Assembly (NCBI RefSeq): GCF_004025325.1
Contig: NZ_RSFE01000001.1
Span: forward strand, 124,001-188,000
Reading direction: 5' to 3'
DNA length: 64,000 nt
From: Pseudidiomarina gelatinasegens
GTDB taxonomy: Bacteria; Pseudomonadota; Gammaproteobacteria; Enterobacterales; Alteromonadaceae
Part shown: positions 47,294 through 57,757 of the stretch, piece after piece
Position numbering within the stretch: the first letter of the stretch is position 1
Layout: every line of letters starts with the position of its first letter
Notes under the pieces: model-generated
What the model saw: the letters and a program-made list of their open reading frames with translations, nothing else
Database searches by the model: none
What the model was told of the DNA's origin: nothing
Program-made: the position numbers and the translations under genes

Positions 47294-47715
47294 AACGCCT
47301 CCGACGAACTGTAGCGGTAGCTTATAACAGCGGAACGATTTGCATAGAAGGTTACAGCGAATTGATAAGGGGTAATAAGGCGCTCAAGCACTTCTTGCGC
47401 ATTTGGTGCCTGCAAGGTGAAAGTAGCTGGCCACTGGTAGTGCGGTGATACGCGCCAATCGATCGTGTCGACTGGAAATTGTGTGGTTATGAATGCTTCT
47501 AGCTGAGGCTGTAAAAGCCCTTTCTCGAGTTCCAGAGTCACCGTGCCGACTCGGCGATTTGGCGCGCTTAAAGTGGCGCCTTGCATGACGGATTCGGAGA
47601 AGTTATAAACCGGACATGTCCGAGCAAGAATTGACGTCGACCACAAGCAGCTCAGCGCTAAGCTGCTTGCGATGACGCACTGTTGGACCATGGTCCGGCA
47701 TGGTTGATAAACCAT
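47290..47715 (-). CDS. PilL/TcpQ C-terminal-like periplasmic protein, first gene of the pilus operon
   Basis: A 141-aa exported protein: signal peptide ending SILA (about 31 residues) and a single compact domain with WRVSPHYQWPATFTLQAPNAQEVLERLITPYQFAV, like the TcpQ/PilL C-terminal domain that docks on the secretin. R64 PilL is much longer, so this is a minimal version. AAGGAGG stands four bases before the ATG and lies inside an inverted repeat (47723-47794). Opens the ten-gene operon, overlapping the secretin gene. Confidence 0.7.
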   Translation of the reverse strand: MVYQPCRTMVQQCVIASSLALSCLWSTSILARTCPVYNFSESVMQGATLSAPNRRVGTVTLELEKGLLQPQLEAFITTQFPVDTIDWRVSPHYQWPATFTLQAPNAQEVLERLITPYQFAVTFYANRSAVISYRYSSSEAL

Positions 47716-47722
47716 AAAACCT

Positions 47723-47794
47723 CCTTGTTAGCATGGCACTGCATTCCGTTGCAGTAGCTATTTAATCTAGCCCAGCCACGGGCTGCTAACAAGG
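47723..47794 (-). promoter_or_regulatory. Inverted-repeat leader element of the pilus operon
   Basis: Perfect 11-base arms CCTTGTTAGCA (47784-47794, minus strand) and TGCTAACAAGG (47723-47733) enclose 50 bases. Inside are a 6-bp hairpin ACTGCA/TGCAGT (47738-47755) and a small GCCC/GGGC hairpin (47770-47783). The downstream arm includes four bases of the AAGGAGG ribosome-binding site, so pairing would hide it. Confidence 0.55.
47764..47792 (-). promoter_or_regulatory. Putative promoter of the pilus operon
   Basis: On the minus strand TTGTTA and TAGATT are spaced by 17 bases. The -35 lies in the upstream arm of the inverted repeat, so a transcript started here would lack that arm. Confidence 0.45.
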
Positions 47795-47822
47795 CGGTAA
47801 TCGAGCATAAAACGGCGGTTTT

Positions 47823-50453
47823 TTACTTACGTTTTTTGCCTTCTTGTACTTCCCATTTACCGTCGCGATACAGCGCTTGCCAACCGGTGGCTTTGCCGTT
47901 CACTTCGGTAATTACGTACTGTTCTTTGTTTTTGCGGCTGTAACGCACAATGGCTTCGTTGCCATCATCGTCTTTTTCCGGCGCTTCCGTTAAGTAATGG
48001 AACTTCGCTGGAATCCGATCTTTAAAGCGTTTCAGCTCGCTTACTTTCACCGCACGGGTTTCACGTGAACGCGGGAAGGTGTTAGCCGACAAGAACACAC
48101 CTGAAGCTCCGTCACGCAACACGTAGTGCGCATTGGAATCTTCACAGGGTAACTCTGGGAACGGCACGGGGTCTTCTTTTGGCGGTGCCGGCTGACCACT
48201 TTTCAACAGTTTACGGGTGTTCTTACATTCGCTGTTGGTGCAGTCAAAATACTTACCAAAACGCCCTGTTTTTAGCTGCATGTCACTGCCACAACGGTCA
48301 CATTCAAGTACTGGCCCATCGTAGCCTTTAATGCGGAATTCGCCCTGCTCAACCAAAAAGCCATCACAGGCCGGGTTATTACCACACACATGCAGTTTGC
48401 GTTTTTCGTCAATCAGATAGCTGTCCATGGCAGTGCCACACTTCGGACAACGCTTTTTCGCGCGCAACGCAAGCGTTTCAGCTTCATCGTCATCGTCCTT
48501 CACACGCACCGCTTCTTCGCCTGGCAACAGGTTCATGGTTTGTGTGCAGCGTTCTTTCGGCGGTAACTCATAGCCTGAACAACCAAGGAACACACCGGTA
48601 GATGCGGTACGAATACCCATCGGACGCCCACATTTCGGGCATTTAATATCGGTGAGCACCATTTGATTCGGGCGCATACCGCCTTCTTCCGGCGTCATTT
48701 CAGCCTGCGCTAACTTCTTGCTGAACTCTTCGTAGAATTGATCCAGCATGGCTTTCCAATTGCGTTTACCTTCTGCAACGTCATCCAGTGCTTGTTCCAT
48801 TTCTGCAGTGAAGCTGTAGTTCAATAACCGTGGGAAGTTGTCAACCAAACGGTCGTTGACAATTTCGCCCATTTTTTCTGCGTAAAAACGACGGTTCTCA
48901 ACCCGCACATAACCACGGTCTTGAATGGTTGAAATAATGGATGCGTAGGTTGATGGGCGGCCAATGCCGCGCTTTTCTAGCTCTTTTACCAATGACGCTT
49001 CGCTGAAGCGCGCTGGCGGCTTGGTAAAGTGTTGTTGCGGATCTAACTGCTGCAGGCTCAGCACTTCGCCTTTTTTCACATCAGGCAGCGTTGCATCTTC
49101 ATTTTTTGAGCCCGCGGGTGGCTGCACTTTCGTCCAACCGGCAAAGCGCATCACACGGCCGCGTGCACGCAGCTCATAATCGCCAGCCTGCACTGAAATG
49201 GTGCTGGCATCGTATTGGGCTGGTGTCATCTGGCATGCGACAAATTGACGCCAAATAAGCTCATACAACCGCTGTGCGTCACGTTCCATTTCGCGCAACT
49301 GTTCGGACTTTACGCCGACACTGGAAGGACGAATCGCTTCGTGCGCTTCTTGTGCATTTTGCTTCGACCCATAAACATTCGGCTTCGGCGGCAAATAATC
49401 ATTGCCAAAATTCTTACCAATATAGTCACGGCAGGTGGCAACTGCTTCTTGGCTTAAGTTGGTTGAGTCGGTACGCATATAGGTAATATGCCCGGCTTCA
49501 TACAACCGTTGTGCCAACATCATGGTTTTCTTAACGCCAAAACCTAAACGGGTGCTAGCTGCTTGTTGCAGCGTTGATGTAATAAACGGAGCCGATGGGC
49601 GGCTGCTGGTGGGCTTATCTTCCCGATCAATGACTTTGTACTGGGCTGACTGCAATGCGGCCACAGCGGCCTCAGCAGCGCCCTTATCGCCCGCTTTGAA
49701 TGCCTTGCCGAGATGCTTTTGCACTTGCATGCGCAATTCAGCTTTGGCTTGGGTGTTCAAATCAGCGAAAATATCCCAATATTCTTCCGGTACAAACGCT
49801 TTAATTTCGCGCTCACGTTCAACCACCAGGCGTACCGCTACTGACTGCACCCGACCCGCGGACAAGCCGCGAGCAATTTTCTTCCACAGCAGTGGCGACA
49901 CCATGAAGCCAACAACGCGATCAAGGAAGCGTCGGGTTTGCTGCGCGTTCACCCGATCGATATTGAGTTCGGCTGGGCGCGAAAACGCTTCCTGAATGGC
50001 TTTTTTGGTGATTTCGTTAAACACCACGCGCTGAAAGCGACTGTCGTCACCACCTATGAGTTCGCGTAAATGCCACGCGATGGCTTCCCCTTCGCGGTCC
50101 AAATCCGTCGCGAGGTAAATAGCGTCGGCCTTCGCTGCTAACTTTTGTAGCTCAGCGACAACCTTTTCTTTGCCGGGCAGCACTTCGTAGTGCGCTTCCC
50201 AGCCATGTTGAGGGTCAATGCCCATGCGTGCGACCAGCTTCTGGAACTCACGCTCTTGGCGGTAAGCTTCCTTTGCTTCTGGCGACATCTTACGAACTTC
50301 CGCGGGCGGCTTGGTTTTGACGGTGGCTGTCGACCGTGTTGGCAAGTCACGAACGTGCCCCACGCTAGACTTCACCACGAAATCATTCCCTAAATATTTA
50401 TTAATTGTCTTCGCCTTGGCGGGCGACTCGACAATAACTAACGCTTTTGCCAT
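47823..50453 (-). CDS. topA: DNA topoisomerase I
   Basis: Relaxes negative supercoils. The 876-aa protein has the N-terminal Toprim domain ([32 protein letters not shown]), the catalytic Tyr in [13 protein letters not shown] (about residue 325), and three or more C-terminal zinc modules ([27 protein letters not shown]). Full length for a gammaproteobacterial TopA. No clear terminator separates it from the downstream pilus operon, about 108 bases away on the same strand. Confidence 0.97.
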   Translation of the reverse strand: MAKALVIVESPAKAKTINKYLGNDFVVKSSVGHVRDLPTRSTATVKTKPPAEVRKMSPEAKEAYRQEREFQKLVARMGIDPQHGWEAHYEVLPGKEKVVAELQKLAAKADAIYLATDLDREGEAIAWHLRELIGGDDSRFQRVVFNEITKKAIQEAFSRPAELNIDRVNAQQTRRFLDRVVGFMVSPLLWKKIARGLSAGRVQSVAVRLVVEREREIKAFVPEEYWDIFADLNTQAKAELRMQVQKHLGKAFKAGDKGAAEAAVAALQSAQYKVIDREDKPTSSRPSAPFITSTLQQAASTRLGFGVKKTMMLAQRLYEAGHITYMRTDSTNLSQEAVATCRDYIGKNFGNDYLPPKPNVYGSKQNAQEAHEAIRPSSVGVKSEQLREMERDAQRLYELIWRQFVACQMTPAQYDASTISVQAGDYELRARGRVMRFAGWTKVQPPAGSKNEDATLPDVKKGEVLSLQQLDPQQHFTKPPARFSEASLVKELEKRGIGRPSTYASIISTIQDRGYVRVENRRFYAEKMGEIVNDRLVDNFPRLLNYSFTAEMEQALDDVAEGKRNWKAMLDQFYEEFSKKLAQAEMTPEEGGMRPNQMVLTDIKCPKCGRPMGIRTASTGVFLGCSGYELPPKERCTQTMNLLPGEEAVRVKDDDDEAETLALRAKKRCPKCGTAMDSYLIDEKRKLHVCGNNPACDGFLVEQGEFRIKGYDGPVLECDRCGSDMQLKTGRFGKYFDCTNSECKNTRKLLKSGQPAPPKEDPVPFPELPCEDSNAHYVLRDGASGVFLSANTFPRSRETRAVKVSELKRFKDRIPAKFHYLTEAPEKDDDGNEAIVRYSRKNKEQYVITEVNGKATGWQALYRDGKWEVQEGKKRK

Positions 50454-50624
50454 GCGACTCTCTTTTTATCCGTAAGGTGTGGGATTCTTTTTTTAGATAT
50501 ATCTGTTATGCGGCTGCGAAACAACCACCGAACGCAAAAATTATAAAAATACGATTTCGCCTCATATCCATGCATAGTTTCATATGTCGACTTATCAGAC
50601 CAATAAAATCAAGGCGTTCAGGCC

Positions 50625-50653
50625 TTACGCCGAGGCCAAGTTGTGGGTATAAT
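50625..50653 (+). promoter_or_regulatory. Putative promoter of astB
   Basis: TTACGC and a perfect TATAAT are spaced by 17 bases, about 40 bases before the astB start. Confidence 0.6.
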
Positions 50654-50693
50654 AGCCAACAATTAAACGCTTGCAACTGCAATGGAGGTTTGT

Positions 50694-52037
50694 TTGAGCA
50701 CCCATCACTATGAAGTCAATTTCGATGGCCTTGTTGGCCCAACCCACAATTATGCCGGGCTGTCGTTCGGAAACGTTGCTTCATTAAGCAATGCTAAGTC
50801 AAGCTCAAGCCCCAAATCTGCTGCCAAGCAAGGTTTAGCCAAAATGAAAGCATTGCATGACATGGGCATGGTGCAAGGCGTTTTAGCGCCGCACGAACGC
50901 CCTGACATTGCAACGTTACGTCGCCTCGGCTTCAACGGATCAGACGGCGAAGTACTGAGTAAAGCTGCACAGCAGGCGCCAGAAATTTTTCAAGCGGTCT
51001 GCTCTGCATCAAGCATGTGGACAGCCAACGCGGCAACGGTGTCGCCTGGTGCTGACACAGCCGACGGCAAAGTACACTTTACCCCGGCCAACTTGACCAA
51101 CAAGTTTCACCGCTCGTTAGAGCCGCTTACCAGCGGACGCATTTTGCAAGCTATGTTCAATAATAGCCGCTATTTTGAACATCACCTGCACTTACCAGAC
51201 AACGAACATTTTGGTGACGAAGGCGCTGCGAACCACACGCGCTTGTGCAGCAATTATGGGCATGCAGGTATTGAAGTGTTTACCTTTGGCCGCTACGCAT
51301 TCGACAGCACCAAGCCCGCACCATCAAAATATCCAGCCCGACAAACGTTTGAAGCTTCACAGACGATTGCTCGGTCGCACGGCTTAACCGATGACAACAC
51401 GGTATTTATCCAGCAAAACCCTGACGTGATTGATCAAGGTGTTTTCCACAACGACGTTATCGCTGTTGGCAACCAAAACGTGCTGTTCTATCACGAGCAA
51501 GCGTTTTTAGACACGCCAGCCAAACTTGCTGAAATGCAGAAAAAGTTTGGTGACGAAAAATTGCATTTTATCGAAGTAAAAACAGATGAAGTATCAGTGG
51601 CCGATGCCGTACAAACGTACTTATTTAATACCCAGCTGTTAACCTTAAAAGACGGCAGCATGGCAATTATTGCACCAACTGAGTGTCAGGAAAATCCGCG
51701 TGTCGCTGCTTACCTGGCTGAATTAGTTACCCGTGACACGCCGATTCGTCAGGTGCATTATTTCGATGTAAAACAAAGCATGCGCAATGGTGGCGGCCCT
51801 GCTTGCTTGCGTTTGCGCGTTGCACTAAATGACACTGAGTTGGAAGCAGTAAACCCAGCCGTGATTATGAACGATAAGCTATTTGCCCGTCTTAATCGTT
51901 GGGTTGATAAACATTATCGTGATGAACTGAGTGTTGCTGATTTGCGCGATCCACTGCTATTGAATGAATCTCGCACTGCACTTGATGAATTGACCCAAAT
52001 TCTAAAACTTGGGTCAGTTTACCCGTTCCAGCTCTAG
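50694..52037 (+). CDS. astB: N-succinylarginine dihydrolase, TTG start
   Basis: Second enzyme of arginine succinyltransferase (AST) degradation: converts N2-succinylarginine to succinylornithine, ammonia and CO2. Conserved stretches include [21 protein letters not shown] near the start, DEGAANH, RYPARQT-type [29 protein letters not shown] and [12 protein letters not shown], holding the amidinotransferase-type Cys/His residues. The frame opens at an ATG at 50682, but a TTG at 50694 has GGAGG at 5-base spacing and gives 447 aa, the E. coli length. The other ast genes are not in the window, so astB is separate from them. Confidence 0.95.
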   Translation: MSTHHYEVNFDGLVGPTHNYAGLSFGNVASLSNAKSSSSPKSAAKQGLAKMKALHDMGMVQGVLAPHERPDIATLRRLGFNGSDGEVLSKAAQQAPEIFQAVCSASSMWTANAATVSPGADTADGKVHFTPANLTNKFHRSLEPLTSGRILQAMFNNSRYFEHHLHLPDNEHFGDEGAANHTRLCSNYGHAGIEVFTFGRYAFDSTKPAPSKYPARQTFEASQTIARSHGLTDDNTVFIQQNPDVIDQGVFHNDVIAVGNQNVLFYHEQAFLDTPAKLAEMQKKFGDEKLHFIEVKTDEVSVADAVQTYLFNTQLLTLKDGSMAIIAPTECQENPRVAAYLAELVTRDTPIRQVHYFDVKQSMRNGGGPACLRLRVALNDTELEAVNPAVIMNDKLFARLNRWVDKHYRDELSVADLRDPLLLNESRTALDELTQILKLGSVYPFQL

Positions 52038-52054
52038 TCAAACGAACACGTATG

Positions 52055-52076
52055 ACCCGGCATACACTGCCGGGTT
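52055..52076. terminator. Hairpin between astB and purF
   Basis: ACCCGGCA and TGCCGGGT pair around TACAC at the junction of the two convergent genes, touching the purF stop codon. T-runs are weak. Confidence 0.5.
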
Positions 52077-53589
52077 ATTCATCTTCGTTGTGAACTTCCA
52101 GATTCGCGTCTTCGCTGCTATCGCCGCCATGACGAGCCACATCATTTCGGGCAGCGTCTAAACGGTCTAAATAACTTTGATTGATATCGCCGGTAATGTA
52201 CTCGCCGTTAAATACCGACGTTTCAAAGCGTTTAATCTCTTTGTTTTCTTGTTGTACAGCTGCAATCAAATCATCAAGTTCTTGATAGATAAGTCCATCA
52301 GCTTTGATTAAATCGTTAATTTCAGCGGCTTCACGGCCATGACCTATCAATTCATTAGCACTTGGCATGTCGATGCCATACACATTCGGAAAACGAATCT
52401 CTGGCGCTGCAGAAGCAAAATACACTTTCTTCGCACCAGCTTCGCGTGCCATCTCGATAATTTGCTCCGAAGTGGTACCACGAACAATAGAGTCATCCAC
52501 TAACAGTACGTTTTTACCACGGAATTCGGCACTGATTGCGTTCAGCTTACGGCGTACTGATTTCCGGCGTTGGGTCTGCCCCGGCATAATAAAGGTGCGA
52601 CCAATATAACGATTTTTTACAAACCCTTGGCGATACGGCAACTCAAGCACATTCGCCATTTCGAGCGCGATGTCGCAGCTCGTTTCAGGAATCGGTATCA
52701 CCACATCAATGTCTAAATCAGCGTAGTCACGTTTTACTTTTTCGCCGAGCTTACGGCCCATATTAACGCGTGATGCGTACACCGAAATTTTGTCAATAAA
52801 CGAATCTGGACGCGCAAAGTAAACATACTCAAAAATGCATGGGCAATGTTGCGGATTGTCCGCGCACTGACGTGAATACAGCTCGCCGTCTTCGGAGATG
52901 TAAATGGCCTCGCCGGGCTCAACATCGCGCACATATTTAAAACCGGTGCCGTCGACTGCCACGCTTTCAGAAGCAACAATATATTCATTGCCTTTCGGAG
53001 TTTCACGCATACCGAGAACCAGAGGACGAATGCCCCACGGGTCACGGAATGCGACAACGCCATGGCCGATTATCATTGCTACCACGGCGTAAGCACCACG
53101 AATTTGGCGATGCACACGCGAAACTGTCGCAAATACGTCATCCGGTGTTAAGTGCAGGCTTTCTTGCTGATACAGCTCGTGGGCAAAAATATTAAGCAGG
53201 ATTTCAGAATCTGAGGTGGTATTGATATGCCGGCGCGCTTTCGCAAATAATTGCTCCTGCAGTTCGCTGGCGTTGGTCAAGTTACCATTGTGTGCCATCG
53301 CAATACCAAACGGCGAATTCACATAAAACGGCTGCGCTTCGGCTGAGCTTGAACTACCGGCGGTAGGATAACGCACATGACCGATGCCTACACGCCCCTG
53401 TAAGCGGTGCATATGGCGCGTTTGAAACACATCGCGCACCAATCCGTTGGCTTTGCGTAAACGTAGCGTACCGTTATCGACTGTCATGATGCCTGCTGCA
53501 TCTTGGCCGCGATGCTGGAGCATCGTTAAACCGTCATATAACGCTTGATTGACTGGGTCTTTACCTACAATTCCAACAATGCCACACAT
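52075..53589 (-). CDS. purF: Amidophosphoribosyltransferase
   Basis: First committed step of purine synthesis: transfers ammonia from glutamine to PRPP. The 504-aa protein begins MCGIVGIVG, with the N-terminal Cys nucleophile exposed after Met removal, then the Ntn glutaminase domain (HNGNLTN) and the phosphoribosyltransferase domain with the PRPP motif [14 protein letters not shown] (about 365-378). Downstream of cvpA by 15 bases, as in E. coli. Confidence 0.97.
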   Translation of the reverse strand: MCGIVGIVGKDPVNQALYDGLTMLQHRGQDAAGIMTVDNGTLRLRKANGLVRDVFQTRHMHRLQGRVGIGHVRYPTAGSSSSAEAQPFYVNSPFGIAMAHNGNLTNASELQEQLFAKARRHINTTSDSEILLNIFAHELYQQESLHLTPDDVFATVSRVHRQIRGAYAVVAMIIGHGVVAFRDPWGIRPLVLGMRETPKGNEYIVASESVAVDGTGFKYVRDVEPGEAIYISEDGELYSRQCADNPQHCPCIFEYVYFARPDSFIDKISVYASRVNMGRKLGEKVKRDYADLDIDVVIPIPETSCDIALEMANVLELPYRQGFVKNRYIGRTFIMPGQTQRRKSVRRKLNAISAEFRGKNVLLVDDSIVRGTTSEQIIEMAREAGAKKVYFASAAPEIRFPNVYGIDMPSANELIGHGREAAEINDLIKADGLIYQELDDLIAAVQQENKEIKRFETSVFNGEYITGDINQSYLDRLDAARNDVARHGGDSSEDANLEVHNEDE

Positions 53590-53604
53590 GCAACTACAAC
53601 CTCA

Positions 53605-54096
53605 TTAAACATTTTTTGGTAAGAAACTTGACGTATTCTGCAAGTATTCAAAGAACCATTGAATTACCACACCAAAGTGCGGAATCAACTGCGACTCTAG
53701 CCACCAAGGTTCGCTTGGTAGCCCGGTAAAAGAGTCCATAAAAAACAGTAAAGCAGCAACAATCAGAACACCACGTAGTGCGCCAAAAATGCCACCTAAC
53801 AGACGATCGGTACCGGTTAACCCAGTTGTTTCGACCAATCGCCCAATTAAATAATTGATCAGCGCGCCAACAATAAGCGTTGCCACAAACAGCGCTGCTA
53901 CAGCAGCGGCATTGCGCAACATTTCGTCGCTGATGCCGGTAAAGTACACGGCTAAGTCGAGATAAAAGAATTTAGCGATAAAAAAAGCGGCTATCCAGAT
54001 AGCAAGGGATAACGCCTCTTTGACAAACCCGCGGGTTAAACTGATTAGCGTTGACAAGCCAATCACGACAATAATCGCTATATCAATCCAGACCAT
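53605..54096 (-). CDS. cvpA: Colicin V production protein family (CvpA)
   Basis: Inner-membrane protein with four hydrophobic segments, needed in relatives for envelope homeostasis and colicin V export. The 163-aa form starting [20 protein letters not shown] at 54096 matches the family; an ATG nine bases further up (54105) has worse spacing to GGA. Conserved [10 protein letters not shown] is present. A half-site ACGCAAA (54155-54161, minus strand) resembles half of a PurR operator, a known regulator of cvpA-purF, but no good second half is seen. Confidence 0.92.
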   Translation of the reverse strand: MVWIDIAIIVVIGLSTLISLTRGFVKEALSLAIWIAAFFIAKFFYLDLAVYFTGISDEMLRNAAAVAALFVATLIVGALINYLIGRLVETTGLTGTDRLLGGIFGALRGVLIVAALLFFMDSFTGLPSEPWWLESQLIPHFGVVIQWFFEYLQNTSSFLPKNV

Positions 54097-54169
54097 AGTT
54101 AGCATTCCGTAGCCGGTTTAAAATTCGCGCGAATTGTAACAGAAAGCCTTTCAATTTGCGTCAAAAAAC

Positions 54170-54706
54170 TTATGGTTCATAACGCATGACTCGACCGTTT
54201 AGCTCGGTCAGTTCTTTCAGTTTAGGCAGGTCAGCTTCAAGCTCAGCCTTGACGAGGCCCGGCCCCACTAGCAGCTTGTTGCGAGGGCCTTGAGCAGTTT
54301 GCACAACTTCACGGTAAGCAGGGTAGCCGGCGGCGCGCAATTCTTTTACCAAGCGCTCAACCGACTCTTGATTGCGAAACACGCCCAACTGAATAATCCA
54401 GCCGGGTTGCTCGATTTCCGCCGTGCTTGGGGCTTCATTTGCTTTTTGGGTAGGTTTCTTGATTTGTGGTGCATCATCGGCATCAAGTTCAAGTGTTTCA
54501 ACACGATCAAGCGATTGCGGCAGTTCGCGTTCAGGTACAGATTGAGCCGGAACTTCAGCGACTTCAACGTCGGGTTGAAGTGGAATTGTTTCAAACGATT
54601 CCTCTTGTTTCTGCGGCTTGCCGTCAAACAACTCAGGTAAAATAATCACTGCAAGAGCAATTAAAATAACGCTTCCGACAATTCGATTCTGCAGCTTCGA
54701 CGCCAT
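54170..54706 (-). CDS. dedD: SPOR domain cell division protein (DedD-like)
   Basis: Septal peptidoglycan-binding protein. The 178-aa protein has an N-terminal membrane anchor (IVGSVILIALAVIILPELF), a charged Pro/Glu-rich linker (about 30-95) and a C-terminal SPOR domain (WIIQLGVFRNQESVERLVKELRAAGYPAYREV to KLLVGPGL). Position between folC and cvpA is the dedD position in E. coli, which supports the name. Confidence 0.9.
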   Translation of the reverse strand: MASKLQNRIVGSVILIALAVIILPELFDGKPQKQEESFETIPLQPDVEVAEVPAQSVPERELPQSLDRVETLELDADDAPQIKKPTQKANEAPSTAEIEQPGWIIQLGVFRNQESVERLVKELRAAGYPAYREVVQTAQGPRNKLLVGPGLVKAELEADLPKLKELTELNGRVMRYEP

Positions 54707-54709
54707 GCA

Positions 54710-55993
54710 CTACTCCGTGGTTGGTATTTTTCCTACAGTGTAAAACGACCCGCACACCAATACCAGCGGTTGTGTATCTTGCATGGTTAAGGCGTCCTGT
54801 AAAGCGTGCTGATAGGCTTGCTCAACACTGGCAAAACAACCCGCCACAGTTGCTTGAACGGGCGCCTGTTCTGCCAGTTGTTCTGCGGCTGCCCCGCGCG
54901 CTTCCCTCAAGCTGGCAAAGTACCATTGCTTTACAGCTGGAGCCAACGCAGACAAGGTACCACGGATGTCCTTGTCCTGCAGCATGCCCACCACGGCGTA
55001 AATAGGCCGTTGGGGGAAGAGATTCAACAAGGCTTGCACTAAATAATTCGCTGCATGCGGGTTGTGGGCCACGTCCAACAGCGTATCTACCGGGCGATTT
55101 GCTGATGCTTCAAGCAACTGCAGCCGACCCGGCTCGCGCGCTTTTTCCAGCCCGGCTCGAATAGCTTTATCAGATATAGGCAAGTTACTCGCGGCAAGCG
55201 CGGCTATCGCTGTTGCTGCATTTGGTAAGGGTAATTGAGGTAAAGGCAGATTGTTTAAAACGGTATCTTGATTATGAAAGTGCCACACGCCGGCACCCGC
55301 CATACGGTAATGGAAATCAATGCCCACCTGTTGCAATAACACCCCGTTTTCTAATGCTGCGTCAGCAACTTCCTGCGGGAATTCAGGTTCACCACAAATA
55401 GCTGGACGCTCGGCTCGAAATATCCCCGCCTTTTCGCGCGCAATACCAGTTCGGTCATCACCTAAGAAGCCAATGTGATCAATACCAATACTTGTTAGTA
55501 ACGCAACATCAGCATCCACAATATTGACAGCATCCAAGCGTCCGCCAAGACCCACTTCTAATATCCATGCATCTAATGGCTGCTGCTTCATCAACCACAA
55601 AGCGGCCAGGGTGCCAAACTCGAAATAGGTCAGTGAAACATCACCACGAGCGGCCTCTATAGCCGCAAATGCCTGCACATGCTCGGCTTCACTAAGTTGC
55701 TTGGTGTTGATTCGAACGCGTTCAGCATAATGGTGCAAGTGCGGTGAAATATATACACCGGTCGAGTACCCATCTTCTTGCAAAATGGTTTCTAGATAGC
55801 GCACGGTCGAACCTTTACCATTGGTGCCCGCAACGGTAAAAACTTGCGCTGACGTGGTGGTAAGCTCCAGGCGGTTGGCAACCTGCTTGATGCGGTCTAG
55901 CCCCATATCGATGGCACTATGATGCAGGTGCTCTAAATAATTCAGCCAGGCATTTAGCCCGGCTGAAGAAGAAGGTTTGGCGACGTTACTCAT
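54710..55993 (-). CDS. folC: Folylpolyglutamate synthase / dihydrofolate synthase
   Basis: Adds glutamate to dihydropteroate and to reduced folates. The 427-aa Mur-ligase-family protein has the P-loop VAGTNGKGSTVRYLE (about 55-69), the SPHLHHYAERVRI segment and EVGLGGRLDAVNIVD. It starts three bases after the accD stop and ends just before dedD, in the conserved accD-folC-dedD-cvpA-purF operon. Confidence 0.96.
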   Translation of the reverse strand: MSNVAKPSSSAGLNAWLNYLEHLHHSAIDMGLDRIKQVANRLELTTTSAQVFTVAGTNGKGSTVRYLETILQEDGYSTGVYISPHLHHYAERVRINTKQLSEAEHVQAFAAIEAARGDVSLTYFEFGTLAALWLMKQQPLDAWILEVGLGGRLDAVNIVDADVALLTSIGIDHIGFLGDDRTGIAREKAGIFRAERPAICGEPEFPQEVADAALENGVLLQQVGIDFHYRMAGAGVWHFHNQDTVLNNLPLPQLPLPNAATAIAALAASNLPISDKAIRAGLEKAREPGRLQLLEASANRPVDTLLDVAHNPHAANYLVQALLNLFPQRPIYAVVGMLQDKDIRGTLSALAPAVKQWYFASLREARGAAAEQLAEQAPVQATVAGCFASVEQAYQHALQDALTMQDTQPLVLVCGSFYTVGKIPTTE

Positions 55994-55996
55994 AAA

Positions 55997-56860
55997 TTAA
56001 TATTCGTCAGCAACGGCCGGTAAATGTTGGAACTTCGCCAACAACGCTGCAATGCGATTTCGCATTTGGCGACGATCGATGATCATATCCACCGCGCCGT
56101 GATCCAACAAAAACTCTGCCCGTTGGAAGCCTTCCGGCAAGGTTTCACGCACCGTTTGTTCAATAACACGCGGCCCCGCAAAACCAATTAGCGCTTTCGG
56201 TTCAGCAATATTAATGTCGCCCAGCATTGCTAAGCTTGCTGAAACACCACCCATGGTTGGGTCGGTTAGCACGGATATGTACGGAATGCCTTCTTCGCTC
56301 ATACGCGCCAAAGCAGCTGATGTTTTTGCCATCTGCATCAAGGACAGCAAGGCTTCTTGCATCCGGGCGCCACCTGAGGCTGAAAAGCAAATAAGTGGAA
56401 TACGTTCTCTTAAACAAACTTCTGCAGCTTTAACAAAGCGCGCACCAACAACCGATGCCATTGAACCGCCCATAAATTCGAATTCAAATGCAACGGCCAC
56501 TACTGGCATGCCTTTGAGTCGACCTTTTTGGGCAATCAATGCGTCTTTTTCGCCGGTGGCCTTTTGCGCTGCGGCAATACGGTCTTTGTATTTTTTTGAA
56601 TCACGGAATTTAAGAATGTCTTTAGGCTCTAATTCAGCACCAATTTCATCGCCTTTGCCGTCATCTAAAAAGTGTGCGAGGCGCACCCGCGCCGAAACAC
56701 GCATGTGGTGATCGCACTTCGGACACACATTTAAGCTGCGCTCAAGGTCGGCGCTATAAAGAATAGCATCACAACTTGTACACTTCGCCCACACCCCTTC
56801 AGGAATGTTGCGGCGTTTGTTGCTCTTCGGTTTTGCAAGAATTCGCTCAATCCAGCTCAT
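55997..56860 (-). CDS. accD: Acetyl-CoA carboxylase carboxyltransferase subunit beta
   Basis: With AccA, transfers CO2 from carboxybiotin to acetyl-CoA to start fatty acid synthesis. The 287-aa protein has the N-terminal zinc finger ([10 protein letters not shown] and [11 protein letters not shown]) and the crotonase-like core with [21 protein letters not shown] and [15 protein letters not shown]. Full length. Downstream of truA by about 100 bases. Confidence 0.97.
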   Translation of the reverse strand: MSWIERILAKPKSNKRRNIPEGVWAKCTSCDAILYSADLERSLNVCPKCDHHMRVSARVRLAHFLDDGKGDEIGAELEPKDILKFRDSKKYKDRIAAAQKATGEKDALIAQKGRLKGMPVVAVAFEFEFMGGSMASVVGARFVKAAEVCLRERIPLICFSASGGARMQEALLSLMQMAKTSAALARMSEEGIPYISVLTDPTMGGVSASLAMLGDINIAEPKALIGFAGPRVIEQTVRETLPEGFQRAEFLLDHGAVDMIIDRRQMRNRIAALLAKFQHLPAVADEY

Positions 56861-56959
56861 AAGATTCCGTTATTAACTCGTTCGTTAGTATGACCAGCAC
56901 GCCATAAATATGCCTCTATTAAAGCATATTCAAGGTAATCAGTTTAGCAAAAAGTGGTC

Positions 56960-57757
56960 TTAACAGTCAGGTAACCACAAAGGCCCTGGCGGCAATATGG
57001 GTAATTTAAATTCACTTGGATAGTCCACTTGAACCAAATACAGACCTTCGGCCTTCGCGGTTGCAGCTGCCAGCTTACGGTCGCGACCGTTTAGTAGCGT
57101 TGCTAACCAGTCCTGCGGTTGCTCGCCTTTGCCTACTTCCAGCAGGCTACCGACAATATTTCGAACCATGTGGTGCAAAAAGGCATTGGCGGCGATATCC
57201 ACCACCACAAAGTCGCCTTGGCGGCTCACATCGATGCGGGTAACACAGCGATTCGGGGAGTGCGATTGGCACTGCGCTGCCCGAAAAGCACTGAAGTCAT
57301 GCTCGCCAAGTAAATGCTGCGCAGCGTTATGCATACGTTGCGCATCCAAAGGTTGATGATAATGGCTCAAACCGCGTCCCAGTATACCTGGGCGCATTTT
57401 TTGATTGGCAATAATATAACGATAGCGACGCCCAGTTGCGCTGAAGCGCGCACTAAAGTAACTGGGCACTTCGCTAGCCCAGCGCACCGCGACCGAGTCC
57501 GGCAGGTTACTGTTCACGCCCATCGTCCAAGCGGGCATTGCACGCTCACTGACCGTGTCAAAGTGCACGACTTGACCGGTTGCATGCACACCGGCATCAG
57601 TACGCCCCGCACAGGTTACTTCAACCGGGTGATTCGCTACTTTAGTTAACGCCCGTTCCAATACTTCCTGCACGCAAACAACTTCACGTTGCCGTTGCCA
57701 TCCAAAATATTGACTGCCATCGTATTCAATTCCAAGCGCGATGCGCGTACTACTCAT
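56960..57757 (-). CDS. truA: tRNA pseudouridine(38-40) synthase TruA
   Basis: Makes pseudouridine at positions 38-40 of the tRNA anticodon stem. The 265-aa protein has the catalytic Asp in [14 protein letters not shown] (about residue 52), GRRYRYII and the C-terminal [14 protein letters not shown]. Its ATG overlaps the fimV stop by one base (TAATG), giving translational coupling. Confidence 0.97.
   Translation of the reverse strand: MSSTRIALGIEYDGSQYFGWQRQREVVCVQEVLERALTKVANHPVEVTCAGRTDAGVHATGQVVHFDTVSERAMPAWTMGVNSNLPDSVAVRWASEVPSYFSARFSATGRRYRYIIANQKMRPGILGRGLSHYHQPLDAQRMHNAAQHLLGEHDFSAFRAAQCQSHSPNRCVTRIDVSRQGDFVVVDIAANAFLHHMVRNIVGSLLEVGKGEQPQDWLATLLNGRDRKLAAATAKAEGLYLVQVDYPSEFKLPILPPGPLWLPDC

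Noticed and set aside
39660-47715. Identification of the pilus operon as MSHA or as a type II secretion system
   Set aside because: MSHA-type MshI/J/K/M/N genes and Gsp C/D/L/M components are not recognisable; the lipoprotein secretin and PilL/PilO/PilP-like genes fit type IVb better.
47723-47794. Inverted repeat read as an integron attC site
   Set aside because: The arms contain GTTAGCA, which does not fit GTTRRRY, and no integrase or cassette structure is present.
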